From: Kitasatospora aureofaciens
GTDB lineage: Bacteria; Actinomycetota; Actinomycetes; Streptomycetales; Streptomycetaceae
NCBI RefSeq assembly: GCF_001188955.3
Contig: NZ_JPRF03000016.1
Location: 1 to 64,000 of the forward strand
Direction: 5' to 3'
Length of the DNA: 64,000 nt
The notes under the pieces: generated by a model
Databases searched by the model: none
What the model saw: the letters and a program-made list of their open reading frames with translations, nothing else
What the model was told of the DNA's origin: nothing
Program-made: the position numbers and the translations under genes
Part shown: positions 16,435-26,099 of the stretch, in pieces
Numbering within the stretch: position 1 is the first letter of the stretch
Layout: each line of letters starts with the position of its first letter

Positions 16435-16878
16435 GTGAAGCAGCTTGTGCGCCGTATCGGCCAGACCTTCGCCCTGACCCTGCCGGTCGTCCTGGTGACC
16501 ACCGGCACCCTCGCCGTGACCCGCGTCCCGTGGGCTCCACCGACCGGGCTCGACCAGCAGGTCGTGGCGGCGGCCAGCGGCGACGGCGCCGGGATCGGGC
16601 GCTCCGCCACCGCCACCACCAAGACGGACGGGCTCGCCCCGCAGGACTCGCTGCGGGTGGCGCTGCTGGACGAGCTGCGCGCCAAGAACCCGTCGGCCGC
16701 CCTGGACCTGCTGGAGCGCTCGATGCGCGAGCAGCCCTCGCTGACGCCGTACTGCACCTCGCTGGCCACCGAGTTGGGCAAGGCCGCGGTGCGCAAGTAC
16801 CAGGGTGACGTGCAGCGGGCCCGGTCCTTCGCCCGCCCGGTCTGCGACGGCTCCTTCGCGGCCGGCGTCACCGGCTGA
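16435..16878 (+). CDS. Secreted or anchored hypothetical protein, 147 aa
   Basis: GTG start giving MKQLVRRIGQTFALTLPVVLVTTGTL: a basic N-terminus and one hydrophobic helix, then an exposed Ala-rich helical domain. Two Cys (PYCTSL and RPVCDGS) could pair outside the membrane. GAGG sits directly against the GTG, so the start signal is weak. No domain recognised. It lies between msiK and the nucleotidyltransferase. Confidence 0.7.
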   Translation: MKQLVRRIGQTFALTLPVVLVTTGTLAVTRVPWAPPTGLDQQVVAAASGDGAGIGRSATATTKTDGLAPQDSLRVALLDELRAKNPSAALDLLERSMREQPSLTPYCTSLATELGKAAVRKYQGDVQRARSFARPVCDGSFAAGVTG

Positions 16879-16944
16879 CAGGCCCGTCCCGCCTGACAGT
16901 TGAAGCAGGCCGCCCCCGACCGGACGGCGTCCTATTGTTCAGGC

Positions 16945-17742
16945 ATGACCGCTGACTCCGGCCCCACCGCCGACCTCGCGTCCTCGCAGACCCACCAGCC
17001 CCACCAGCCCCGGCCGACCACGACGCCCGTCACCCAGGCCGTGATCCTGGCCGGCGGCCAGGGCTCCCGGCTGCGCCCCTACACGGACGACCGCCCCAAG
17101 CCGCTGGTCGAGATCCCGGGGACGGGCATCCCGATCCTCGGCCACCAGCTGGCCTGGCTGGCCGCCGAGGGCGTCACCGACGTCGTGGTGTCCTGCGGCC
17201 ACCTCGCCGACGTGCTGGAGGAGTGGCTCGACCGGGCGGACCTGCCGCTGCGGGTCAGCACGGTGGTCGAGGCCGAGCCGCTGGGGCGCGGCGGCGGCCT
17301 GAAGCTCGCGGCGAAGGCGCTGCCGCGCCCGGACGAGCCCTGGTACGCCAGCAACGGTGACATCTGGACCCGCTTCAGCCTGCGCGACATGGCCGCCTTC
17401 CACCACGAGCGGGACGCCGTCGCGACGCTCGCGCTGGCCCGGCCGCGCATCCCGTGGGGTGCCGTGGAGACCGACCAGTTCGGCAACGTGCTGGACTTCA
17501 TCGAGGCCCCGCCCTCGCCCTTCCTGATCAACGCCGGCCTGTACGTGTTCAGCCCGGAGTTCGCCGAGCTGCTGCCGGACGTGGGCGACCACGAGCGGAC
17601 CACCTTCCCCCAGCTCGCCCGCGGCAAGCGGCTCGCCGGCTACCAGCTGGCGCTGGGCGTGTACTGGCGCGCCATCGACACGGCGAAGGACCTCACCGAG
17701 GCGGCCAAGGAGCTCGCCGCCTACCGCGACAGCGCCCAGTGA
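16945..17742 (+). CDS. Sugar-nucleotide pyrophosphorylase (NTP transferase family)
   Basis: 265 aa. The enzyme should couple a sugar 1-phosphate to an NTP. The N-terminal signature is AVILAGGQGSRLRPYTDDRPKPLVEI (Rossmann loop plus the PKP lysine), with catalytic Asp in SNGDIWT and INAGLYVFSPE later. It resembles mannose-1-phosphate guanylyltransferases but lacks the left-handed β-helix domain, so the exact sugar is open. A TATTGT box lies six bases before the ATG and no ribosome site is seen, so the mRNA may be leaderless. A 35-residue Thr/Pro/Gln-rich leader precedes the fold. Confidence 0.85.
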   Translation: MTADSGPTADLASSQTHQPHQPRPTTTPVTQAVILAGGQGSRLRPYTDDRPKPLVEIPGTGIPILGHQLAWLAAEGVTDVVVSCGHLADVLEEWLDRADLPLRVSTVVEAEPLGRGGGLKLAAKALPRPDEPWYASNGDIWTRFSLRDMAAFHHERDAVATLALARPRIPWGAVETDQFGNVLDFIEAPPSPFLINAGLYVFSPEFAELLPDVGDHERTTFPQLARGKRLAGYQLALGVYWRAIDTAKDLTEAAKELAAYRDSAQ

Positions 17743-17762
17743 CCCAGGGCGCGGCCGCGGCA

Positions 17763-17807
17763 GCGCTACGGCCGGGTGCTCCCCCACGGAGCACCCGGCC
17801 GTAGCGC
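17763..17807. terminator. Bidirectional hairpin between convergent genes
   Basis: Perfect 19-base stem (17763-17781 and 17789-17807) with a 7-base loop, between the nucleotidyltransferase and the convergent DoxX gene. Confidence 0.85.
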
Positions 17808-17818
17808 GTCCGGCGGCC

Positions 17819-19510
17819 TCAGGTGGCGGTCGGCGTCCCCGGACGGGAGGACTGCCCACCGGGCAGGTCGGACAGCGGACCGCTGCCCAGCACCGGCCCG
17901 CTGCCCAGCACCCCGCCGAGCAGTCCGGAGCCGTTGCTCGGGCTGGGCTTGGGCGCCGTGCCCGAGCCGCCGGGGGCCGGGGTCCGCTGGGTCGGCGCGG
18001 AGCCGGACCCGGCGGATCCGGCGGACGGGGCGGAGGTGGCCGACGAGGAGCCGCCGGTCTCGGCCTTGCCGGAGTGCTTGCCGCTCGGCGAGGCACCGGC
18101 CGGCTTGGCCGGGGCGCTGGAGGGCGCGGTGGCGCTCGGCGTCGGGGTGGCCGGGCGCGGGGCGGCGGGCGGGGGCGAGGTGGACGTGCCCTGTCCGCCC
18201 GGGGCGCCGGACGGGCTGCCCGACGGCCAGACCGGCGTGCCGTAGTCGGTGGCCGGACGGCCCGGTGTCTGGTGGGGCCGGGCGCCGGTGCGGACGGCCG
18301 CGCCCAGCATCGAGCCGAGCAGCAGGGTCAGGCCGACCACGACGGTGGTGACCACCGCGCCGCGGCGCAGCACCCGGCGGCGCAGGGCGCCCGGCGCGCC
18401 GGAGCCGATCCGCCGCCAGGCCTCCAGGTTGAGCCGCCCGTCGAGCGAGGCGAAGGGCGCCCCGGCGATCAGCAGCGGGCTCCAGGCCGCGAGGAAGATC
18501 AGGTCGGGGGTGTCGTAGACCGGTACGGCCCGCCAGCTGACGGTGAACAGCAGCGCGGCGGAGAGCAGCATCGCCGCTCCGGCCGCGAGCCGCTGCCAGA
18601 GGCCGAGGACGGTGAGCACGCCGACCACGATCTCGGTGAACGACACCACCAGGCCGGAGCCGACGGGGTGCGCCATCGCGAAGGCGAGCAGCGGCTCGGC
18701 GACCTTCCACGGGTGCAGCGAGGAGAGCCAGCGCATCATCGAGCCGCGCTCGCCGCCGTCGAAGTACACCGGGTCGCAGAGCTTGCTGAACCCGGCGTAG
18801 AGGGAGAGCGAGCCCAGCACGGCGCGCAGCGGCAGCAGCACCAGGCCGAGGTCGACCCGTCGGCCGGGGTACCAGGGCTGCCTGCCCTCGGCGTCGGTGG
18901 CGGAGACCTCGGGCAGTTCGCCGCTGGGGGTCCAGCCGTGCGGCTCTCCGACCGGGCCGATGCCCGCGTCGGTGGCGGTGCCGGTGCCCTCGCGCGGCTG
19001 GCGGGGGACGGTCCGGGCACCGGGGTAGGCCGGGAGCACCTGGGTGTCGGCCTCGTCCGGGCCGGTGCCCGCCGGGGAGCGGTTGGTCCGCACCGCCTCC
19101 AGCAGCCGGGTGGCCGCGAGGTCCCCGGGGGCCGTCTGGCCGGTCCAGGTGACGGGGGTGACCCGGCCCTTGCGGCGCGGTGCGCCGCCGGCGGCCCCGG
19201 CGGCCGCCCCGGCCAGCGCCGGGACGGCGGAGGCGGGTACGACGACCTGTGGGGTGACCAGCGGACGGCGGATCAGGCCCTGGTCGGCGTAGGGGTCGCC
19301 GAAGGCGGCGCCGGTGGACAGGAGTCCGACCGGGGTCTCGATCAGCGGCGCCACCGGGGCGCCGAGCTGGAGCCGGAAGCTCGCCTGGGTGTTGCTGAGG
19401 CGCGCGGGGTCCGACGGCACCTTGACGGTGTCGAGCGCTGGGCTCGCGTCTATCCCGGTGCTGCCGCCGCCGAACAGGGGGCGCCGAGGTGTTCTGGTGT
19501 CCACGTCCAC
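17819..19510 (-). CDS. DoxX-family membrane protein with long disordered tails
   Basis: 563 aa. About 210 N-terminal residues are Pro/Ala/Gly-rich and cytosolic. Four membrane helices of the DoxX fold follow (about 222-365, starting LGLVLLPLRAVLGSLSLYAGFSKL, with FTEIVVGVLTVLGL and TPDLIFLAAWSPLLIAG). A fifth helix near 385-410 leads to an external Ser/Thr/Pro/Gly-rich tail of about 150 residues. DoxX proteins are quinone-linked or redox-related membrane proteins; here the role is not known. Start is GTG, with a second GTG two codons in. Confidence 0.8.
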   Translation of the reverse strand: MDVDTRTPRRPLFGGGSTGIDASPALDTVKVPSDPARLSNTQASFRLQLGAPVAPLIETPVGLLSTGAAFGDPYADQGLIRRPLVTPQVVVPASAVPALAGAAAGAAGGAPRRKGRVTPVTWTGQTAPGDLAATRLLEAVRTNRSPAGTGPDEADTQVLPAYPGARTVPRQPREGTGTATDAGIGPVGEPHGWTPSGELPEVSATDAEGRQPWYPGRRVDLGLVLLPLRAVLGSLSLYAGFSKLCDPVYFDGGERGSMMRWLSSLHPWKVAEPLLAFAMAHPVGSGLVVSFTEIVVGVLTVLGLWQRLAAGAAMLLSAALLFTVSWRAVPVYDTPDLIFLAAWSPLLIAGAPFASLDGRLNLEAWRRIGSGAPGALRRRVLRRGAVVTTVVVGLTLLLGSMLGAAVRTGARPHQTPGRPATDYGTPVWPSGSPSGAPGGQGTSTSPPPAAPRPATPTPSATAPSSAPAKPAGASPSGKHSGKAETGGSSSATSAPSAGSAGSGSAPTQRTPAPGGSGTAPKPSPSNGSGLLGGVLGSGPVLGSGPLSDLPGGQSSRPGTPTAT

Positions 19511-19588
19511 GCCCGACTAACCGGGTGACGGCCGCTTAGGACACTCTCGCGGGTGGATGTCCGGCGCATACTTGAAGTGATCATGAAA

Positions 19589-19622
19589 AAAGCGATCGGA
19601 CCCGGTCGGGCCCGATCGCTTT
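19589..19622 (-). terminator. Intrinsic terminator of rlmB
   Basis: Eleven-base stem (AAAGCGATCGG / CCGATCGCTTT) extended inside by GC pairs. On the minus strand it is followed by a run of six or seven T, the classic intrinsic form. Confidence 0.8.
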
Positions 19623-19732
19623 CCACTCGGATCACGGGGAATTCAGAAGATCCCCTGCGGGCGGCACACCCGCCGTGCTCGGCGCTGCGGACGGAACGCC
19701 GCCCGCCGCGCTCAGCGCTCAGCGCTCCGCGT

Positions 19733-20725
19733 TCAGCGCTTGGCGCGCAGCCGCGCGGCCTCGTACAGCACGATGCCGGCCGCGACACCGGCGTTCAGCG
19801 ACTCGGTCAGGCCGCTCATCGGGATCCGCACCCGCATGTCGCAGGTCTCCGAGACCAGCCGGGACAGGCCCTTGCCCTCGCTGCCCGCGACGATCACCAC
19901 GGGGCCGGTCAGCAGCTCCAGGTCGCCCAGCTCGGCCTCGCCGTCGGCCGCCAGGCCCACCACCATCAGGCCGGCCTTCTGGTAGGCCTCCAGGGTGCGG
20001 GTCATGTTGGTGGCACGGGCGACGGGCAGCCGGGCCGCGGCACCGGAGGAGGTCTTCCAGGCACCGGCGGTCATGCCGGCCGCGCGGCGCTCGGGGATGA
20101 CCACGCCGTGCGCGCCGAAGGCGGCGGCGGAGCGGACCACGGCGCCCAGGTTGCGCGAGTCGGTGACCCCGTCCAGCGCGATGATCAGCGCGTCCTGGCC
20201 GGCGTCGGCGGCGTCGGCCAGCAGGTCCTCGGGGTGGGCGTACTCGTACGGCGGGACCTGCAGCACCAGGCCCTGGTGGTTCATCCCGCCGGTCATCTGG
20301 TCCAGCTGGGGCCGCGGGGCCTCCATCAGCGGGATGCCGCGGTCGTTGGCGGCCTGGAAGGCGTCGCGGACGCGGTCGTCGGTGTCGATGAACTGCTGGA
20401 CGTACAGCGCGTTGGCCGGGACGTCGCCCTGCAGCGCCTCGACGACCGAGTTGCGGCCGAAGACCAGCTCGGCGCTGCCCGCGCCGCCGCGACCGCCGCG
20501 ACCGCCGGCACCGGCCCGGCGCATGCCGGCCCGGGCCTTGGCGTCCCGCTCGCGCTTGAGCGCGGCGTTGGCGGCCCGCTGCTTGGGGTGGCCCTTGCGC
20601 GCCTCACCGGGCGGGGTCGGGCCCTTGCCCTCCAGTGCCCTCCGGCTGTGCCCGCCGGTACCGACAGACGCGCCCTTCTTCGATCCGGGGTTGCGGCGGT
20701 TCCTGCGCTGGCTGTTGCCGGCCAT
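19733..20725 (-). CDS. rlmB: 23S rRNA (guanosine-2'-O-)-methyltransferase
   Basis: 330 aa, ATG with AGGAAG upstream. The SPOUT-class enzyme methylates the ribose of G2251 in the peptidyl-transferase P loop. A basic disordered tail (1-85; MAGNSQRRNRRNPGSKKG) leads to the substrate-binding domain (ELVFGRNSVVEAL) and the knotted methylase with motifs ALDGVTDSRNLGAVVRSAAAFG, GSEGKGLSRL and PMSGLTESLNAGVAAGI. It lies downstream of cysS in the same direction, as in other streptomycetes. Confidence 0.95.
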   Translation of the reverse strand: MAGNSQRRNRRNPGSKKGASVGTGGHSRRALEGKGPTPPGEARKGHPKQRAANAALKRERDAKARAGMRRAGAGGRGGRGGAGSAELVFGRNSVVEALQGDVPANALYVQQFIDTDDRVRDAFQAANDRGIPLMEAPRPQLDQMTGGMNHQGLVLQVPPYEYAHPEDLLADAADAGQDALIIALDGVTDSRNLGAVVRSAAAFGAHGVVIPERRAAGMTAGAWKTSSGAAARLPVARATNMTRTLEAYQKAGLMVVGLAADGEAELGDLELLTGPVVIVAGSEGKGLSRLVSETCDMRVRIPMSGLTESLNAGVAAGIVLYEAARLRAKR

Positions 20726-20861
20726 GGCTGTACTTCCTGTCTGTCCGGCATGCCCGGCCGCCCCGCTCGGTGCGGCGGCGGCCGACGGCATGCGCTACGT
20801 CATGCGGGAGGGCCGCACCGGTCCGGTACGGCCCACCCATCACCCCGATCATCAGATGGGG

Positions 20862-22256
20862 TTACTGGCTGTTGATCGTCCAGCGCGGGCCGGACGGGGT
20901 GTCCTCGATCACCAGCCCGGCCAGGCCGAGCTGGTCGCGGATGGCGTCCGCGGTGGTGAAGTCCTTGCGCTGACGCGCCGCCTGCCGCTGGTCCAGGACC
21001 AGGCGGACCAGCGAGTCGACCACGCCGTGGAGGTCCTCACCGCGCTCCGTCCCGGCCCACTGCGGGTCGAGCGGGTCGAGGCCCAGTACACCGAGCATCG
21101 CACGGACCTCGGCCAGACGCGCCACCACGCTCTCCTTGTCGTCCGCGTTCAGGGCACTGTTGCCCTGGCGGACGGCGGTGTGCACGACGGCCAGCGCCTG
21201 CGGGACGCCGAGGTCGTCGTCCATCGCCTCGGCGAAGGCCGGGGGCACCTCGGGCGCCGCGTCGACCGTGCCGCAGCGCTCGACGGCCCGCTGGACGAAG
21301 CCCTCGATCCGGCCGAACCCGGCCTCGGCCTCGCGCAGCGCGTCCTCGCTGTACTCGATCATCGAGCGGTAGTGCGCGGCGCCCAGGTAGTAGCGGAGCA
21401 CGATCGGCCGCCAGCGCTGGACCATCTCGGAGACCAGCACCGAGTTGCCGAGCGACTTGCTCATCTTCTCACCGGCCATGGTGACCCAGGCGTTGTGCAC
21501 CCAGAAGGCGGCGAAGTCGTCGCCGTAGGCCTTGGACTGGGCGATCTCGTTCTCGTGGTGCGGGAAGATCAGGTCCAGCCCGCCACCGTGGATGTCGAAG
21601 GCCGTGCCCAGGTACTTGTGGGCCATCGCCGAGCACTCCAGGTGCCAGCCCGGGCGGCCGCGGCCCCACGGGGTGTCCCAGCTCGGCTCGCCCGGCTTGG
21701 CGGATTTCCACATCGCGAAGTCACGCTGGTCGCGCTTGCCGGTCTCGCCCTCGCCCTCGGGCTGGCGCAGGTCGTCCAGCTTCTGGTTGGAGAGCGCGAG
21801 GTAGTCGGGGTACGACTTCACGTCGAAGTAGACGTTGCCGTCGGCCGCGTAGGCGTGGCCCTTGGCGATCAGCCCCTGCATCATCTCGATCATCTCGGGG
21901 ATGTGCCCGGTGGCCCGCGGCTCGACGGTCGGCGGCAGGCAGCCGAGCGCGCTGTAACCGTCGTTGAAGGCGCGCTCGTTCTCGTAGGCGATCTGCCACC
22001 ACGGCGTGCCGAGCTCGCGCTCCTTGGCGATCACCTTGTCGTCGATGTCGGTGACGTTCCGGGCGAAGGTCACCTGGTAGCCGCGGTAAGCGAACCACCG
22101 CTGCATGATGTCGAAGTTGAGGCCGGACCGGATGTGCCCGATGTGTGGCGCCGACTGGACGGTAGCGCCGCACAGGTAGATCGAGACACAACCCGTTACA
22201 AGCGGGACGAAGTCGCGTACCTGGCGGGTGCTGGTGTCGTACAGACGAATGCTCAC
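20862..22256 (-). CDS. cysS: Cysteinyl-tRNA synthetase
   Basis: 464 aa, GTG start. Class I synthetase: HIGH motif PHIGHIRSG with the zinc ligand Cys in [12 protein letters not shown], further zinc ligands in GWHLECSAM and HHENE, and KMSKS in EKMSKSLGN. The DALR anticodon domain forms the last 120 residues. No ribosome site is visible; TACGCT lies seven bases before the GTG, so the transcript may be leaderless. Confidence 0.96.
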   Translation of the reverse strand: MSIRLYDTSTRQVRDFVPLVTGCVSIYLCGATVQSAPHIGHIRSGLNFDIMQRWFAYRGYQVTFARNVTDIDDKVIAKERELGTPWWQIAYENERAFNDGYSALGCLPPTVEPRATGHIPEMIEMMQGLIAKGHAYAADGNVYFDVKSYPDYLALSNQKLDDLRQPEGEGETGKRDQRDFAMWKSAKPGEPSWDTPWGRGRPGWHLECSAMAHKYLGTAFDIHGGGLDLIFPHHENEIAQSKAYGDDFAAFWVHNAWVTMAGEKMSKSLGNSVLVSEMVQRWRPIVLRYYLGAAHYRSMIEYSEDALREAEAGFGRIEGFVQRAVERCGTVDAAPEVPPAFAEAMDDDLGVPQALAVVHTAVRQGNSALNADDKESVVARLAEVRAMLGVLGLDPLDPQWAGTERGEDLHGVVDSLVRLVLDQRQAARQRKDFTTADAIRDQLGLAGLVIEDTPSGPRWTINSQ

Positions 22257-22299
22257 AGCGTCAAGCGTAGTGGGCGGCGGGGGGTGCCCCGCGACATTA

Positions 22300-22325
22300 C
22301 CGGGGAACGGCAGGGCGTTCCCCGG
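22300..22325 (-). terminator. Hairpin after the PPOX gene
   Basis: Ten-base stem (CCGGGGAACG / CGTTCCCCGG) with a 6-base loop, about 46 bases beyond the stop of the oxidoreductase gene. Confidence 0.65.
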
Positions 22326-22371
22326 GATCCGGCGGGTGCGGTCCCGGGGAAGCGCAGGTCGCGCGTGCGGC

Positions 22372-22767
22372 TCAGATGCTGCCGACCACCTTGCTCGGCG
22401 AGAGCCGGACGACCACCCGGACGTCCTCCGGACCGTCCCAGGTGTACTCGTCCTCGCCGCGGTACTTGGCGGCCAGCTCGTTGATCAGCTCCCGGCCGCC
22501 CTCGGTGGTCATCGTCACCGAACCGCGGGCCTCCAGGTACTCGTACGGGCTCTCCGCCGGGTTGATCAGGATCGAGACGCGCGGGTCCTTCACCAGGTTG
22601 AGGTGCTTGCGGCGGCCCTGGACGGTGGAGAACAGGATGTCGTCGCCGTCTCGCTTGACCCAGACCACCGAGGACTGGGGGCTGCCGTCGGGCTGGATCG
22701 TGGAGACCACGGCGAAGCTCTTGCCGTCGATCAACGCCTTCGCACGGTCGGAGAGTTGGGCACTCAT
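22372..22767 (-). CDS. PPOX-class flavin/F420-dependent oxidoreductase
   Basis: 131 aa, ATG with GAGGAAG upstream. The single split-barrel domain (AVVSTIQPDGSPQSSVVWVKRDGDDILFST, then KHLNLVKDPRVSILI and YLEARGSV) fits the pyridoxamine-5'-phosphate-oxidase-like group, whose actinobacterial members mostly bind F420 or FMN. Substrate unknown. It lies alone between cysS and ispF. Confidence 0.85.
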   Translation of the reverse strand: MSAQLSDRAKALIDGKSFAVVSTIQPDGSPQSSVVWVKRDGDDILFSTVQGRRKHLNLVKDPRVSILINPAESPYEYLEARGSVTMTTEGGRELINELAAKYRGEDEYTWDGPEDVRVVVRLSPSKVVGSI

Positions 22768-22918
22768 CGGATTCTTCCTCTTCTGGTCGGCGACGATACG
22801 GACCCGAGGGCGAGCTCCGCACGGGCCCGGATCGAACCCTACCGATCCGGGCCCCCGCGACATCCGGTGAACACCCGTCAACAACGGTGTATTTCCGGCC
22901 GACCGACCGGCGGGCGGC

Positions 22919-23410
22919 TCAACGCCGCTCGTACACCAGCGCGGTGGCGATCGCGGCCAGCCCCTCGGCCCGGCCGGTCAGTCCCAGGCCGTCGGTGGTG
23001 GTGCCGGAGACCGAGACCGGCGCGCCGACCGCCTCGGACAGCGCGGCCTGCGCCTCGGCCCGCCGCTTGCCGATCTTCGGGCGGACACCGATCACCTGGA
23101 CCGCGACGTTGCCGATCTCGAAGCCGGCCGCGCGCACCAGCCGGGCCGCCTCGCCGAGCAGCTTCACCCCGGAGGCACCGGCCCACTCCGGGCGGTCGGT
23201 GCCGAAGTGGGCGCCCAGGTCGCCGATCCCGGCGGCCGAGAACAGGGCGTCGCAGGAGGCGTGGGCGGCGACGTCGGCGTCCGAGTGCCCGGCGAGCCCG
23301 AACTCGGCGTCCGGCCACTCCAGTCCGGCCACCCACAGCGGGCGGCCGGCCTCGAAGGCGTGCACATCGGTGCCGATCCCCACCCGGGGGATCAGGGGTT
23401 CAGTAGGCAT
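22919..23410 (-). CDS. ispF: 2-C-methyl-D-erythritol 2,4-cyclodiphosphate synthase
   Basis: 163 aa. Fifth step of the MEP isoprenoid pathway, releasing CMP. Metal and substrate motifs: [26 protein letters not shown] and GDLGAHF. Length fits the family. The ATG overlaps the end of ispD by 11 bases, so the two consecutive-pathway enzymes are coupled. Confidence 0.96.
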   Translation of the reverse strand: MPTEPLIPRVGIGTDVHAFEAGRPLWVAGLEWPDAEFGLAGHSDADVAAHASCDALFSAAGIGDLGAHFGTDRPEWAGASGVKLLGEAARLVRAAGFEIGNVAVQVIGVRPKIGKRRAEAQAALSEAVGAPVSVSGTTTDGLGLTGRAEGLAAIATALVYERR

Positions 23411-24155
23411 CGGCGGCCCTCCGGCGGGCGAGTACGGCCTCGGCGAGCACGAGGTCCAGCGGACGGGTGACCTTGAACGCCTCCTCGTGGCCGGGCACCA
23501 CGACGACGGTGCCGCCGTAGCGCTCCACGAGTCCGGCGTCGTCGGTGACGGGCGGGGCGGCGACGCCGCCCGCGGTTTCCTCGGCCAGCGCCTTGGCGTG
23601 CACCTCGACCAGGGTGGCCCGGTCGAATCCCTGCGGGGTCTGCACCGCGCGCAGGGTGGCCCGCTCGGGCGTGTCGACGACCGGCTCGGGGCCGCCCGGG
23701 TTGGGCTCGACCCGCTTCACGGTGTCGGCCAGCGGCACCGCGGGGACCACCGCCCCGCACCCGGCCCGGACGGCGGCCGCGACGGCGTCCACCACCTCGA
23801 CCGGGACGAGCGGGCGGGCCGCGTCGTGCACCAGGACGATCCCGACCTCCTCGGGGATCGCGGCCAGGCCCAGCCGGACCGACTCCTGGCGGGTCGCGCC
23901 GCCGGCCACCACCCGGATGTCCTTGTCGTCCAGTCCGTGGCTGTCCAGCAGGGCGACCACCTCGGCCACCCCGTCGGCGGGCGCGGCGACCACGACCAGG
24001 CCGACCGCCCGGCTGCGGGCGAGGGCCCGTACGGCGTGCACCAGGAGCGGCACGCCACCCAGTTCCCGCAGGGCCTTCGGGGCGCCGGGCCCCAGCCGCT
24101 CACCGCGTCCGGCGGCGGGCACCACTGCTGCTGCGACTGCTCCTGAGGCGTTCAG
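23400..24155 (-). CDS. ispD: 2-C-methyl-D-erythritol 4-phosphate cytidylyltransferase
   Basis: Makes CDP-methylerythritol in the MEP pathway. Signature [17 protein letters not shown] (CTP loop), with [12 protein letters not shown] and the Thr/Lys-rich later motifs ([12 protein letters not shown]). I place the start at a CTG (24155), which has AAGGAG six bases upstream and gives the usual extra β-strand residues ([15 protein letters not shown]), a protein of 251 aa. The next candidate is GTG at 24125 (241 aa), which would begin inside the first strand and has no ribosome site. Confidence 0.93.
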   Translation of the reverse strand: MNASGAVAAAVVPAAGRGERLGPGAPKALRELGGVPLLVHAVRALARSRAVGLVVVAAPADGVAEVVALLDSHGLDDKDIRVVAGGATRQESVRLGLAAIPEEVGIVLVHDAARPLVPVEVVDAVAAAVRAGCGAVVPAVPLADTVKRVEPNPGGPEPVVDTPERATLRAVQTPQGFDRATLVEVHAKALAEETAGGVAAPPVTDDAGLVERYGGTVVVVPGHEEAFKVTRPLDLVLAEAVLARRRAADAY

Positions 24156-24416
24156 GTTTCACTCCTTCGGCGAAGTGGGTATGGCCTTGGCGTGCCCGGC
24201 GGGCGCGGGGGCCCCTTCCGAAGAACCACTGGTCCACTGCCCGCCGTACACCTGCGCGGAAACGGTCTTGCAGGCCTGGACCGGCTCGGGCGGGGGGGGC
24301 GTCGTCCGGACACGCCTCAGCGCCCGGAGTGCCACTGCACCACTCCCAGACGGTTCGTCCTGGGAACGGCACGCCGGCACCGGGCGCTGTGGGCAATGGG
24401 CGGCAGCCCGACCGCA
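24156..24416. other. Non-coding gap between ispD and carD
   Basis: 261 bases with no convincing gene or strong hairpin; readings in all frames lack ribosome sites and typical codon use. Confidence 0.4.
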
Positions 24417-24899
24417 CTACGAGGCGAGGACCTCGTCGAGCAGCGTCTCCGCCTTGTCCTCGTTGGTGTTCTCCGCCAGCGCGAGCTCGCTGACGAGGAT
24501 CTGACGAGCCTTCGCGAGCATCCGCTTCTCGCCGGCCGAGAGGCCGCGCTCGCGCTCACGACGCCAGAGGTCGCGCACGACCTCGGCGACCTTGATGACG
24601 TCGCCCGAGGCGAGCTTCTCCAGGTTCGCCTTGTAACGACGGGACCAGTTGGTCGGCTCTTCGGTGTACGGTGCGCGGAGCACCTCGAAGACCCGGTCCA
24701 GACCCTCCTGGCCGACCACATCGCGCACGCCGACGAACTCCGCGTTCTCGGCGGGCACGCGGAGCGTCAGGTCTCCCTGCTGCACCTTGAGCACCAGGTA
24801 GGTCTTGTCCACACCTTTGATCTGGCGAATTTCGATGGCCTCGATCAGCGCAGCCCCGTGATGGGGGTAGACCACCGTGTCGCCAACCTTGAACGTCAT
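24417..24899 (-). CDS. carD: CarD-family transcriptional regulator (RNA polymerase-binding)
   Basis: 160 aa, ATG with GGAAGGGG nine bases upstream. CarD/CdnL binds the RNA polymerase β subunit through its N-terminal Tudor-like domain ([20 protein letters not shown]) and steadies open promoter complexes through the helical C-terminal domain (about 70-160), which holds the conserved Trp in [13 protein letters not shown]. It is essential in mycobacteria. It precedes ispD-ispF on the same strand. Confidence 0.95.
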   Translation of the reverse strand: MTFKVGDTVVYPHHGAALIEAIEIRQIKGVDKTYLVLKVQQGDLTLRVPAENAEFVGVRDVVGQEGLDRVFEVLRAPYTEEPTNWSRRYKANLEKLASGDVIKVAEVVRDLWRRERERGLSAGEKRMLAKARQILVSELALAENTNEDKAETLLDEVLAS

Positions 24900-25326
24900 G
24901 TGACAGGACCCCTTCCGTGGCTTTCCAGAATAACACGCCTTGCGGCTCACCCGAAGGGCGTTTTCGCAGGTCAGGGCCGGTCTCGGGGCTTGACAACCAC
25001 CCCCATGACGTGCTGCGACCGATGTTCGAGACGGGCTTCCCGCAGGTCGGAGGCGGTTCCGACGTCTGCCGAAACCCTTGCGCAACACCCCGGCAGCCAT
25101 GATTGGATCTTGAGCTTTCACCCCTTTTCCGGCCGTGACCCGATCGTTATTCGATCTTGGTCGAAGCTTGTCCTGAAGCTGACTCGTCCATGCCATAGGG
25201 GTGGCCGGACGGCCCCCGCGGAGCCCCGGGAGCGCGACACGGGGACCACCCCGTGAGGAGCGCATAAGTGAGGTCGATAATCTGAGGCCTGACCTGTCGA
25301 CACGTGACCTAGGAGTAGCCGCCGCC
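24900..25326. other. Divergent intergenic region of carD and a lipoprotein gene
   Basis: 427 bases without a gene. TATTCT (minus strand, near 24930) is a -10 candidate for carD. GATAAT at about 25272 on the plus strand is one for the lipoprotein gene. Neither has a good -35 at 17 bases. No hairpin stands out. Confidence 0.3.
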
Positions 25327-26025
25327 GTGAGCCGCAGCCTTCGACGCGGCAGCATCGCCGCCATCGCCGCCATCGCCATCGCCTCGCTGTCCTCCTGCGC
25401 GGCCAGCACCACGCCGGACACCCTGCAGATCAAGCCGGACAACGCCGCGGCGACCCTGGGGACGAACCTTCGACTGAACAACATCGTGCTCGTCACCGGG
25501 GTCGGCACCTCGGGTGACTACACGGGCCCCGCCAATGTGGTCGTGAACATCTCCAACACGGCCGGCACCCCGGCGGAGCTGCAGTCGATCACCGTCGGCA
25601 GTGCCACCGCCACCTTCGCGGACGCCGCGGGCGCCCCGCAGTCCAGCATCGTCGTGCCGCCCGGCGGCTCCGTGGTGCTCGGCGGCCAGGGCAACCCCTC
25701 CGCCTCGTTCAGCTCGGCCTCCGTCCACATCGGCGGCTTCGCCACCGCCACCTTCGCCTTCAAGGACGGCCAGAAGGTCGATGCCCAGGCCGGCGTGAGC
25801 CCGGACTCCGGCGAGAACGGCCGCGGCCTGTACAAGGGCTTCGGCCCGACCCCGCCCCCGACCCCGACCCCGGCCGCCGCGCCCACCAAGGCCGCCACGC
25901 CGTCCGCCGGCGCCACCGCCACGGGCACCCCGACGGCCCCGGCCACCCCGTCGGCCGGCGCCACCACCGCGGGTGCCCCGGTCGCCGGTGCCACCGCGAC
26001 GGCGACCGCCCCGGCCGCCCACTGA
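25327..26025 (+). CDS. Lipoprotein with an Ig-like domain and Ala/Thr/Pro tail
   Basis: 232 aa from a GTG with AGGAG 11 bases upstream. Signal peptide with lipobox LSSC (Cys near 22). Residues of about 35-165 form a β-rich domain ([25 protein letters not shown]) resembling copper-chaperone/DUF461-like or COG0583-type lipoproteins of streptomycetes. The last 60 residues are Ala/Thr/Pro/Gly repeats of SAGAT/TPTAP type. It faces divergently from carD and converges on phoP. Confidence 0.75.
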   Translation: MSRSLRRGSIAAIAAIAIASLSSCAASTTPDTLQIKPDNAAATLGTNLRLNNIVLVTGVGTSGDYTGPANVVVNISNTAGTPAELQSITVGSATATFADAAGAPQSSIVVPPGGSVVLGGQGNPSASFSSASVHIGGFATATFAFKDGQKVDAQAGVSPDSGENGRGLYKGFGPTPPPTPTPAAAPTKAATPSAGATATGTPTAPATPSAGATTAGAPVAGATATATAPAAH

Positions 26026-26040
26026 CGCAGTCAGGGCAAC

Positions 26041-26080
26041 GCGGGAGGCCCCGCCGGCAGTCGCCGGCGGGGCCTCCCGC
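26041..26080. terminator. Bidirectional hairpin between lipoprotein gene and phoP
   Basis: Perfect 18-base stem (26041-26058 and 26063-26080) with loop AGTC. Confidence 0.9.
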
Positions 26081-26099
26081 GTCCGCTCGGGCCCGCGGT

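Noticed and set aside
24159..24417. Small minus-strand frames between ispD and carD
   Set aside because: No ribosome site, poor codon pattern and Arg/Pro-rich filler.
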